Assembly: GCA_973895155.1 (NCBI GenBank)
Contig: OZ316899.1
Coordinates: 6,758,001-6,822,000, forward strand
Reading direction: 5' to 3'
From: Marsupella aquatica
Lineage: Eukaryota; Marchantiophyta
Length of the DNA stretch: 64,000 nucleotides
This document shows positions 44,086-53,735 of this stretch, piece by piece (position 1 is the first letter of the stretch; each line of letters opens with the position of its first letter). The notes below the pieces were generated by a model, which had not been told where the DNA came from, ran no database searches, and saw only the letters and a program-made list of their open reading frames with translations. Both the position numbers and the translations under genes were made by a program.

Positions 44086-44757
44086 GCAGATAGCAATGAT
44101 GAGGAGGAGGTGAATTCCAAGAAAGTGTCCACTGTTAAACCTACAAAAACTGCAAAAAGTGAAGGCAAAATGGTAGACATAATGGAAGGTCTTGCCAACC
44201 AAATGAAGGGATTGGCCGTAAACCTTGCGATGAACAACCCACCACGGAGACCCTTACAACAATAGAGGTACAATGTGTGGTGCGTTGTTTGTAAGAAGAT
44301 GGGCCATTATCCTAATGAATGCCCTAGCTCAAAGCATGAATTACATTGCAAGTGAAGACTATGAAGGTGAGATAGAATGTGATCCAGAGTTCCAGAGGTA
44401 TGAAGATTTAGTGTATCAAGTTCAACCTCAGGGCCCTGTACAATACTTCCCTAGACCACCAATAAGACCCCAAGGGGGACCTAATAGGCCTGTCTATAAG
44501 CCACCTATGGCACCACCAGGAGGATACCCATTGCTAGGAACTTTGCCAAGAGGTGTATGTTGGAATTGTGGGGATCAAGCCCATTTTTCACCACAATGCC
44601 CATGGCCAAAGAGACTTGAAGGGATGACTCCTTTGTGTGGGAACTGCGGTAAGGAAGGTCACTTACCTATGGAATGCCCTGCACCACCAAAGCCGAAGAT
44701 GTTGGTAAGGTATGTACAAGAGAATAGGTTTGGAAAATCTTTCAAGGCTCTCTAGGT
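44086..44757 (+). pseudogene. Element D gag, C-terminal part with zinc knuckles
   Basis: After ADSNDEEEVNSKK a TAG stops the frame at 44263-44265. Three CCHC knuckles follow: CVVCKKMGHYPNEC in another frame at about 44277, CWNCGDQAHFSPQC at about 44561 and CGNCGKEGHLPMEC at about 44636. The segment ends at YVQE, where a LINE tail is inserted. Confidence 0.82.
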
Positions 44758-44913
44758 CCATAGTTTCTTTGAGGACATAGTTGTCCTCTTCTGAGCAATC
44801 TCTTTTGGTTGCTCTTTTCTTTGATTGCATTGTACTTTACTTTTTGTGGCAGCTCCTTTGACTTTCATGGTCCCGGAGCTTATAATACATTACCATTACC
44901 ATTACCATTACCA
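44720..44913 (+). mobile_element. LINE 3' end, short 5'-truncated copy
   Basis: The segment matches the last 190 bp or so of the LINE at 31805-32551: AATAGGTTTGGAAAATCTTTC, TGGTCCCGGAGC and the ATTACC tandem tail. It separates YVQE from KDTQKPESN of element D. A target duplication is not clear. Confidence 0.75.
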
Positions 44914-45647
44914 AAGATACCCAAAAACCCGAATCTAATGTTAGGCTCATGTGTTATGAGGAGGAAATGTGGGTACCAGAAGAACAGGTGGACCATGTCC
45001 AAATTGTGGAAATCACCTCTCCAACTTATCGGGACCCAAGGAAGGAGTCTACACCCCAAGTCGCCATAGTGAAGAAAGAGGAGAAAGAACGGGGAAAACT
45101 ATTTCCAAGTGCAGGTCAGGATCTGAATCCGGAAATTAAAACTGCTACCACCAAAATTCCGGATATGAATAATGGAGGACCACAAGGCCTGGTGTTTGAC
45201 ATTGAGGTACCTCACTTAGTCAAGGAAGAGGAACTTGACCAACCTAACAAAAGAGTTAGAGAGAGAGATAGAGTACTGAACGTGTTCGCAGTTACTAGAT
45301 CTAAAGATTAAAAGTTGGCTAAAGTCCTTGAGAAGGAATTGAAGAAGGTCAGGCAACCTAAAGCAACGGAAAGAGAAGAGGTGGACCACAGGAACGATGG
45401 AGCATATGATCGTAACGATCTTAAATACTTCTTACTGGACATATTTGCAGAAGTCAAAGAGATTTTGGCTTGCAAATTACAAGTGAAACCTGAAATCAAG
45501 AAGTCAATTACCCCTATGGTGCCTTCAATTAAGGAAGGAAAATTGAAGTTGGAGAAATTCCAACTGTATGATATTGTGACATACATTGACAATGTCAAAG
45601 CCAACATCACAATAGGAGAATTGATAAGAATTAACCGTCAATTTTGA
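44914..45647 (+). pseudogene. Element D gag-protease linker region
   Basis: The frame holds MWVPEEQVDHVQIVEI, VFDIEVPHLVKEEE, then TAA at 45309 and KLAKVLEKELKKVRQPKATE, LACKLQVKPEIKKS and a TGA at 45645 (likely Arg). The charged, partly helical sequence corresponds to the linker seen in element B. Confidence 0.6.
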
Positions 45648-45734
45648 AGGGAGATCAGATTAGTAGGTGGCAGAAGAAGGAGAAAAGCCAAATAGCCAAT
45701 TGTAGATGGGCATAATTGCTTCCACCTTGAGGCT

Positions 45735-46157
45735 TTGGATAGAGGACAACCTATATTGACCGTTCAAATTGCTAGGTGTTCCATTTTGGGAGTTCCCGTG
45801 GATGGAGGATCAGGTGTCAACCTCATGACAGAATCTATTGCATACAATTTGGGATTTGAAAAATTCAAGCCCACTGATTGGTTCTTAAGAATGGTGGACC
45901 AAACTTGGGTTGCTCTAGTTGGAATTTTGCAGAATGTGGATACAATAATTGGAGGCATTATATTTCCTTTAGTGTATGTAATTATTCAACCCTCTTCTCC
46001 TTCCAATTTTCCAATCCTGTTAGGATTGCCTTGGCTGTATGGTGTTGGGGTGAAGGTTAATTGGACTATGAAAGAATTGACTCTTGGTACCCCTAGAGTG
46101 ACTGTTAGCTGGGAAGGAGACCCTCACCAGGGCAAGACAGAAATGGACAAAGGCTAA
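45735..46157 (+). pseudogene. Element D aspartic protease
   Basis: The frame contains VPVDGGSGVNLMTE, with the DGG triplet as in element B, then LRMVDQTWVALVG and ILLGLPWLYGVG, the second protease motif. It follows a stretch with CFHLEALDR in another frame. The domain lies downstream of gag and upstream of RT. Confidence 0.82.
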
Positions 46158-46241
46158 TTCCACGGTCACATCTACAGACTCTGATTTGATCATAAACCAG
46201 ACCAAGCAACGGAAAGAAGATCACGTGCAATTTCTTGATAA

Positions 46242-46299
46242 AGCTCCTTTGACTTTCATGGTCCCGGAGCTTATAATACATTACCATTACCATTACCAT
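46242..46299 (+). mobile_element. LINE 3' tail, very short copy
   Basis: AGCTCCTTTGACTTTCATGG to the ATTACC tail is shared with the LINE copies at 31805 and 44720. The frame stays open through it (APLTFMVPELIIHYHYHYH), so the fragment adds codons to the element D polyprotein. Confidence 0.75.
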
Positions 46300-48300
46300 A
46301 TTTTCAAATTTGATGCTCCCGTGGAGATGGAAGAGAGTCCAGAAATAATTGTCATAACTGAAATTCCGGAACTTGGTAGAACTCCGGAAACATCGGCAAA
46401 TCCGGATCAATCACACTTCAACCGAGAAACTCTGATTTTACACTCTGATCCGGAAAAGGACTCTGAAGCAGGCTTACAGCCTGGATGACGTCATAACCCT
46501 TCCTACCTAAGTACTGGAGTCAAATCTAGGATCTTGGATGGGGAGGGCGTCACAAGTGACCAAGAAGGTGTCAGCAAGGAGTTCTTACCAGGAGAAGCAA
46601 AAGGATTGACCATTGAACCTATGGGTTTTACTGAAGGGACAGTAGACCCAACAGCTTGCCAAAAGGTGGAGATTGAACCAGGAAACTTCTTGAATATCAG
46701 CAATCATATTTAGGGTGACCTGAGAACTAAGTATGTGGAATTGTTGAAGCAATATAGGGATGTCTTTGCCTGGAGTCATACCGATATTAAAGGCATACCC
46801 TCTTATCTGGAACAACATTGGATAGACTTGGTTGAAGGAGCATTTCCAATCAGGCAAAGACAATATCGCCTTAATCCAAAATACTCCATAATGGTGAAAG
46901 ACAAGATTGATAAGCTAACCCAAGCCGAATTCATTTTTCCAGTCCTAAGTAGTGAGTGGGTTTCTCCCATAGTCATTGTACCTAAGAAACCAGGTCCGGA
47001 TGGAAAAGATTTCCGGAAGTTGAATGCAGCCACCAGGAAGGACCATTACCCCTTACCTTTCATTGACATTGTTTTAGGTACGGTTGCAGGACATGACCTT
47101 TTTAGCTTCCTCGATGGTTACCCTAGGTACAATCAAATTTCAGTTAGGGAGGAAGACCGTGACAAGACCACATGCACTATGGACTGGGGCACATATGCTT
47201 TCTCAGTAATGCCATTTGGACTCTGCAATGCCCCAAGAACCTTTCAGGGATCATCATGATTATTTTTCAAGAATACCTTCATCAATTTTTGGAAATTTTT
47301 ATTGACAATTTTTGTGTTTCAGTACGAAAGAGGACCATCTGGAAAAGCTGAGATTAACTTTCCAGAAATGCAGAGAAACTTGCCTTTGCTTACATTCAGA
47401 AAAATGTTTCATGGGGATGCAAAAGGGAGTGTTTTTGGGACACGTAATCTCTAGAAAAGGGATTGAAGTGGATGTTGAAAAAGTGAAGATCATTCAAAAT
47501 CTTCAACCCCCTACTAACTTAAGAGAGTTGAGAGCATTTTTAGGTCATGTGGGATACTACCAAAGATTTATTCCTAAATATGCTTAGATTGCAATGCCAC
47601 TGACCTAGTTGCTCAAGAAGGATGTTGAATATACCTGGACTGAAGCTCGACAAATAGCTTTTCGGAATTTGAAGGATAAGTTGGTAACTGCACCAGTGTT
47701 GATACCACCTGATTGGGACCAGCCTTTTCATGTGTACATTGACACTTCAACAATTTGTGTTGGGGCAATCCTCAGTCAGAAGGACAAAGCTGGTAAGGAC
47801 CACCCTATCTTCTATGCTAGTAGACAAATGAACCCTGATGAGAAGAACTATATAGTCACGAAAATGGAAGCATTGGCGGTGGTGTTCGCTTGTAAGAAGT
47901 TCAGACACTATCTTTTGGGATATCATACGGTATTTCACACAGACCATTCTTCGCTGAAATATTTAGCCAATCAAACTGACCTTTTGGGAAGAATTGCTAG
48001 ATGGGTTCTTTTACAACAAGAATTGACTTTATTGTGGAAGTTCAACCCAGAAAACATCATGAGAATGCCAATTTCTTATTGAGATTAGGAGGTGAAGCGA
48101 ATGAATGTCCATTGAATGATGGATTTCCGGATGAAGACATTTTTTGTGTCCATGAGGAGGATTCCTGGCATGCAAATATCATCAAACTTCTGACCTTGGG
48201 TGTTTTACCAGAGAATTTGAACAAGGAGCAGCAAGCAGTCTTCATTAATAAGGTTGGGCCTTATGTGATGCCACCAACACGGCGGTTAATGAGTAATCCG
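46300..48300 (+). pseudogene. Element D reverse transcriptase and RNase H
   Basis: After a linker with several Pro-Glu repeats and a TAG at 46711, RT runs from RDVFAWSHTDIKGI through SSEWVSPIVIVPKKPG and DGYPRYNQI to MPFGLCNAPRTFQ. A frameshift near 47255 is followed by FLEIFIDNFCVF, where the catalytic DD is DN. LGHVGYYQRF, then TAG at 47585 and 47606, leads to RNase H (VYIDTSTICVGAILSQ, EKNYIVTKMEALAVV, HTDHSSLKYL). The frame stays open to about 48303. Both the RT active site and the frame are damaged. Confidence 0.87.
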
Positions 48301-48622
48301 GTCTAATCCATGCTTAGCACGTGCACTATGGACATAGTAGTCCATAATAATTAGCATAATGACACTAAAGTAGGTAGTAATCATGACTAGGACATCATTA
48401 GTCAATAAGGAGCATTTACGCTCGGGCTGACGGCGGAGCACCATTCGTACCCCCGGGTTTCAGGCGTGTGGGGAGGTCCCCTCGGGTCCGTATAAAGACT
48501 CAAGGGGGCGGCTTGTTGTCACGCTCTGACCCAGACCTGCGGAGTGGCCGGTACAGTGCAAGCGTGAAAGGATTGGCCTATCAAAAGGAGGAAGGGGCCG
48601 TTCGGCCGACGAGCTCTCAGGG

Positions 48623-48631
48623 TATAAAAGG
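48623..48631 (+). promoter_or_regulatory. TATA box of the accessory ORF in unit E
   Basis: TATAAAAGG lies about 110 bases before ATG 48732, in a GC-rich upstream region. A start of transcription near 48655 would be expected. It suggests that the accessory ORF has a promoter of its own. Confidence 0.55.
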
Positions 48632-48731
48632 CGGGCCATTCTCTCGCAAAGCACCAGCACTTCACCCCGTCGCGCTAGCTTTGATCCCAGCTTACTCATC
48701 CATTCCTTAGACATCCATCGCCTTTCCCTAT

Positions 48732-51378
48732 ATGTCAGTCACTATTATGTCCAGTTCTGCCCTTCGGTTCTGGCTTCAATTTCTATCCATCAGAAATCAT
48801 TTAGCAAAGTCACTGGTTGAGGTCAACCCGCATCGGTACGAAACCAAAAGGCAGTATGAACAACTCATTTGTCTAGCCGGGCGCTCTCACTATAACAGAG
48901 ATTTGAACCTCCCATTCCAGAGCAAGCTCTGTCATCCTGAAAAAATCTCCAAATACTTCTTCGATGGCCCAAAGTAAGTCGGTTTCCAGGAAGCACTCCT
49001 TTGGCTTCCGGATAAGGTCTTCACACTCCCGGGCACGATCGATTTACAACGACACCCACTTTGATCATATCCCCACCAAAGTCCAGGCCTCCATAGACTA
49101 CTAGTTTGGTACCGCAGCTACGGGTGGAACCCCTATCCTGACCATCCAGCTTCCCCGCAGACTTCCTGAATCTTATGGCACCTCCTCCAGCTACAATCAT
49201 TGCTGACTTGTCGGTGCCCACACCAACACCACCTCAGCCTCAGCCAAGCCAATCTCCACCACCGGTTGCACCACCCCTCCAGGTGAAATCCATAGTAAAC
49301 GCGGTGTACATCAGTTCCAAAGATGAGGGAGCTCACCCTCCCCTAAACCGGCAACCTCGAGGTGCAACTCAGCATACGCCTGGAAACACGTCACCACCTG
49401 CATGAGCCCCAGTGGATAACATGGTGACTGTGGCGGCCCCAGCACCAATGCTTGCAGCGGTAGCGCTGTCGCCGCCTGATAGAGGATGGGGAAATGTCCC
49501 CCTCTTCAAGTAACCCCGGGAACTAGTCCCGGGGTAGGAAGAGAAAGGAACCTGCAGCTGTATCCGGGCTGCCTTTGGCCATAGTTGCGGTGGCCAAGCT
49601 GACCATGCATTGCAATGGGGAGAATGTCCACAAGAACATCCTCCACCCCAAGCATGCATGCTACCTGAAGACCCAAGGGTTTGAGCACCTCGCCTCTCTC
49701 CCTTGGAATGGAAGTAGGTACTACGGGCAGGACATGACGGAGTTTATCCAGAACTTTGGTGAGGCCCACCAACAAACCCGAGCGCACGGGAGAGTGATGT
49801 CCCTCAATGAGGCACGTCTTAAGATGATCTTTGGCCTACCCAAAGGAATAAATTGGGTGGAATCATTGCTCCCAAGGGCAAAGGAGCCAAGTATCAATCT
49901 TCTAGCTTCCCGGCTGAGGGAGCAGTGGAAATGGATTCTTGATGAGGACATGCCTCATCCCGGAGATAGCAAAACGGCTGGAGTTCCAGCGGTACGCCCT
50001 CCACATGATGGAACCAAGGGGCAAAATATCCGCCGCACAGGTCATCCAGGTCAAGAACTACCAGCCTAGGAAGTGGGCGTCCTTCTTTGCCAAGAAATTC
50101 CACAAGGAGATGGAGCGGAGAAGGAAGACTTTGTACCTCAGCGGGAAGGCGTACTTTGCTAGCCACATCAAAATCATCATCAAGCAATATGCCCATTTTG
50201 ACCGCCAAAGCCTCCCTCGTATCAATGAGCCCGAGCTGACCCCATTGCGGTGGATATTCTTGGCCCAGGAGAGGCAACCTGAGCCCGAGGCCCAAAGTCT
50301 GGTGGCCATGAGACCTGCTACCCCGGCCCTGCAATCAGCCGCTGCTGCCCCTCCAAATGTATCAGACGATGCAGTCATTGCGACCTTGGACGTGATCAAC
50401 CGGGTCAACGCGATTGAAGCTGGGCTGGTAGAGGCCGGACCCAAGCCCGAGACTGCAATTGTAGAGGACGTCCTGCCAACCTCCACGATTGTTCAGGAGA
50501 ACCGCCCAGCCCCAGCAAACCCAGCCCCCTCTCCTGCCATACTTCAAGGGTTGGACGTCACCACTCCAACTCCAGCGCTAGCTGAGGTCTGTCCTTGCCC
50601 AAACCCGAAGGGGCATAGTTTGGAAAGCCCGAAACTCTTTGAACCGGGCACGTTTTTGAATGGGTTGCTGGGAGACTTCTCTCAACAAATTGCACGGGAT
50701 AGCGGGGAGTACATGGCACGGAAGGTGGCCTACTTCTTCAACCAAGAGTTGGTTGCAGCCGTGCAGTCAAGATATGCGCAAGCCGAGGCTACGCAGAGAA
50801 TAGAGTGGTATCGGATTGAGTCTTCCCACCTAAAAGACAAAGTTGCAGCTTGGGAGACCAAACTCCAACTGCTACAGCCTCAGGTTGTGGCCACTGAAGA
50901 TCAAGTGGCCAAATCTAGGGCCTGGGCATCCTTGGCAGAGCAGGCCGGAGTTGGGAAGGACGCCAAGATTGCACGGCTCCAAACCCAGATTGACGGTTTG
51001 AAGGGACAAGTCGTCATCTGGCAAAAGGATGTGGAGGAGGTTGACACTCGGGTCCAGCGGGACACAGCCAAGATAGACGTCCTAAAGGCGGAAGTGGCAC
51101 GGCTTCAAGGAGAAGCCTCAAAGCAGGCCTCGTTGGTGGACAAGCTGACCAACGATGTCCAACAATTGGAAGAGGCGTGTCAGGAAGCCACGGAGGAGAC
51201 GGACGGGGCAAAGCAAGAGAACAAATCTTTGCTGGACCAGGTCCAGCTCCTCAAGCAAGACGCCGACCGGCTCAGAAGGCAACGGGATGGGCACCCCAAG
51301 TCCAACTCTGGCGGATCTAGCAAGTGTGCCAAAAATTATCGGCGGAATAGATGTAGGATAGAGTTAGGAATAGGATAG
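48732..51378 (+). pseudogene. Accessory coiled-coil ORF of the B family (copy E)
   Basis: The first frame (48732-48977) reads LRFWLQFLSIRNHLAK and DLNLPFQSKLCHPEKI. A broken, Pro-rich stretch follows. From 49575 the frame contains GFEHLASLPWNGSRYYG, LNEARLKMIFGLPKG and LREQWKWILDEDM. Near 49950 it shifts into RLEFQRYALHMMEPRG, RKWASFFAKKFHKEMERR and YFASHIKIIIKQY. A Pro-rich linker (about residues 110-230 of the last frame) and a long coiled coil (WYRIESSHLKDKVAAWETKL onward) end at 51378. It is the longest accessory copy and matches copies H and I. No enzymatic motif is visible, so a structural or nucleic-acid-packaging role is only a guess. Confidence 0.65.
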
Positions 51379-52177
51379 TCAGGCGATAAGGACAAGCGCT
51401 AAAACTAGTTAGCGGCGCTGTCCTATCCAACCAACCTTCGTAGTTAGGATCTTAGAATAAGACACGCCGTTTTACAGCCTGACAGTTAGTAGAGTTTAGA
51501 ATCTGGGATAACTTAGATTTGAGCACTTGGGGGGTCCGGACCCCCGCTCTTAGTATTTAGTGCACCCCTCGGTAGAGGCAAGGGGGGATTTTAGTTTCAG
51601 AACCGGGTATCCGCAGAGTGTGCGGGGAGTCCTGGCCTTTGTGAGTAAAAGAATACCACGGAGGGAGGGTACGACTAAGCTCACTGGGCGAGTGCGGAGC
51701 CGGGCTCCGTTGTAGTGTATGTTGCTCTGCCGTTGGGCCTGTTTACTCAAGAGATGTCAAGTCAACCGTGTATATGTGTATGACGGATTCTGAAGTAAAG
51801 TCTTTTTCCACCATTTCCTTTGTGTAAACCGAGATTGTATGTGTGTGAGTTCAATTGCATGTATGAATCTCGTATACGGGTAGAGAATGCTTGGCCGAAC
51901 GCAACATCCAAGCCATGCACGGGGTGTTGGTTGCGAATAGTGGTTGCAAGCCCGGGTTGGATACCTGTATCATCGGATTTGGATCGGAGGCGGACAATAC
52001 GAAGGCTTAAAAGCCCTTAAGCCGGGATCAATCCAGCTATTGACTTAAGGTACGTTTTGGTGGCGGAACACAAACTATACCCATGATATTTGTATAGGTA
52101 GGAATAGGCGCACTTAGCGCTCGATTACGGGAATAAGGTTCAGTTTGCACATCCCTCCTTGCCCAAACCCTTAAAAC
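51379..52177 (+). repeat. LTR-like 3' flank of unit E
   Basis: No gene. The last 250 bp share AAGCCGGGA, GCGGAACACAAACTATACCC and CCTCCTTGCCCAAACCCT with 25760-26648. A purine-rich stretch at the ORF end (GGATAGAGTTAGGAATAGGATAG) may be a polypurine tract. Confidence 0.5.
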
Positions 52178-52194
52178 TAATGAAGATTATGCCC

Positions 52195-52853
52195 GTCTAA
52201 GCCAAAATCCACACAAGGACAAAGCTTATGATGTGACACCTTATACCTTACGAGAAGGTGTTTTGTACAAGCAAACTCCAGACCAAGAGTTCAAGCGATG
52301 TCTCGGGAAGAAGGAGATCAAGATTGTCATTCAGGCCATGCATACAGAAGAGGTCAGTGGACATTATGCATTAATGAACACTGTGGATAAAATCCGGAAT
52401 GCTGGTTACTTGGTGGCCGACCATGTATAAGGATACCTAGTCTTACATCCAAGCTTGTGATCCATGTCAGAGAATGGGTAAACCTTCTTCCACTTCTCAT
52501 TGGCCTTCAACTCCTGTAATGCCTCTAGCAAAAGTGGGGAATAGACTTTGTGGGTCCCATTCAACCTCCCTCAGCCAGAACCAGAAATAGATACATCATT
52601 CTTGCCACAGATTATGCAACAAAGTGGGTGGAAGCTAGAGCAACCAGGAAAAATGATGCTCAGACAGCAGCTAAATTCATTTTTGAAAATATTTTGGTCC
52701 GGTTTGCTTGCCCTTTGGAGTTGGTCAGTGATAGAGGTCTTCATTTTCTCAACAGTACTATCCAAAGTCTCACTGATACATATCTTATCCGTCATAGAAA
52801 AACTACTCCTTACAATCCTAAAGCTAATGGGTTGATGGAACACATCTTACTAA
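52195..52853 (+). pseudogene. Element D integrase, interrupted by CACTA insertion
   Basis: The frame reads DKAYDVTPYTLREGVLYKQ and then the HHCC finger (MHTEEVSGHYALM, and after a frameshift CDPCQRMGKP). TAG at 52438 is at a likely Gln. The core has GIDFVGP with the first Asp, SDRGLHFLN with the second, and YNPKANGLMEH with the Glu. The CACTA element starts at 52854, cutting off the C-terminal domain. Confidence 0.85.
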
Positions 52854-52873
52854 CACTAGTAGAAACCGGGGTG
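52854..52873 (+). repeat. CACTA terminal inverted repeat, right element
   Basis: CACTAGTAGAAACCGGGGTG matches the left element's TIR at 17 of 20 positions. Confidence 0.92.
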
Positions 52874-53735
52874 TCTTATGACTAAGTTTTACGACTGCCC
52901 ATGACTCCTTGTGACTAAAGTTTGGGGGGTATCAAGCCAATCGTAATTTGGACATAGCGTCTTATTTAAAGTGACTGAAATCGAGTGGACAACTATGTGA
53001 CTAGGGTTTAAGACACATTTTGTGACTAATAATGACCAAATTCGTACTTGGGCATTTTGGGATTTGGAGAAGGTGTAGTCTTATAAATGACTTAAAACAA
53101 GGTATGAATTAGTCACAAACAGTCAGTGAGGAAGAGTAGCCTTTCGTAGATATGACTGGTGCTATGGTTCAATATCGGAACACAAGCGACTGATTATGAC
53201 TAGTTGGTCTTAAAAGTTTAGAGTTTATGGGCACATTAGTGACCGGTGATGACTACAGATGACTAATCATTCTTAAAAATCTTAAGATTGGGCTAGACCG
53301 GTTGGTCTTATTGGGGACCATGATGTAATATATGACGGTCATATCTTAATGACCCAAAATGACTCATTAGTCTAGTTCACGACTGCATTCTTTGACCCTT
53401 TTGGTCAAAATTTTGACTCGACCTGAGGCAAATTGCAGCCTGCACATAGCACTAGAACCATGACTAATAGTCAACTCAAGCATACAAGCATACATTCAAG
53501 CACTCAAGCATACAAGTACACAAGTCTTACATGAAAACATGAGAGACAACATAGTTCTATTAGAATCTTAGAACTCATATTAACTATTGAACACACATGC
53601 ATAATTTCATACAAACAAAGTTGTCACAACATGATCAGTGGATGATCCAATGAATCTCAATTCAACTCTACATTATGAAATATCTAGGTACCATTTGGCA
53701 CCAATCATGCAATTGTTTGTAAGTTTAGGCTAAAA
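52874..53735. repeat. CACTA subterminal zone, then untranslated sequence
   Basis: About 25 TGACTA, GACT or AGTC motifs lie between 52880 and 53470, mostly in one orientation. From 53473 to 53525 a short tandem array with CAAGCATACAAG occurs. The rest, to the ORF1 stop, is AT-rich with no gene. Confidence 0.75.

Larger units (their letters stand above)
48292..52177 (+). mobile_element. Unit E: B-family accessory ORF with promoter and LTR-like 3' flank, inserted in element D
   Basis: The unit separates D RNase H from D integrase. A candidate duplication TAATG occurs at 48287-48291 and 52178-52182. It contains a promoter-like region, an accessory coiled-coil ORF and about 800 bp that match the LTR-like region of the B family (25760-26648). 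It has no gag or pol. No repeat of its left end is visible at its right end, so it is not a simple two-LTR element. Confidence 0.5.
41082..52853 (+). mobile_element. Ty3-gypsy element D, non-chromodomain (Tat/Athila-like), multiply interrupted
   Basis: Primer-binding site, gag with three zinc knuckles, protease, RT, RNase H and integrase follow in order on the plus strand. Interruptions are a reversed solo LTR of family A (42617-44080), two LINE tails (about 44720-44913 and 46242-46299), unit E (about 48292-52177) and the right CACTA element at 52854, which cuts the integrase. The 3' end is outside the window. Frameshifts and nonsense codons are frequent. The upstream LTR is split by copia C. 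Confidence 0.88.

Noticed and set aside
49894-50334. 146-codon minus-strand ORF opposite accessory copy E
   Set aside because: The plus strand carries the conserved accessory domain here; the minus frame is low in recognisable motifs.
48292-52177. Unit E as a complete two-LTR element
   Set aside because: No sequence at the left end is repeated at the right end, and its candidate duplication is weak.
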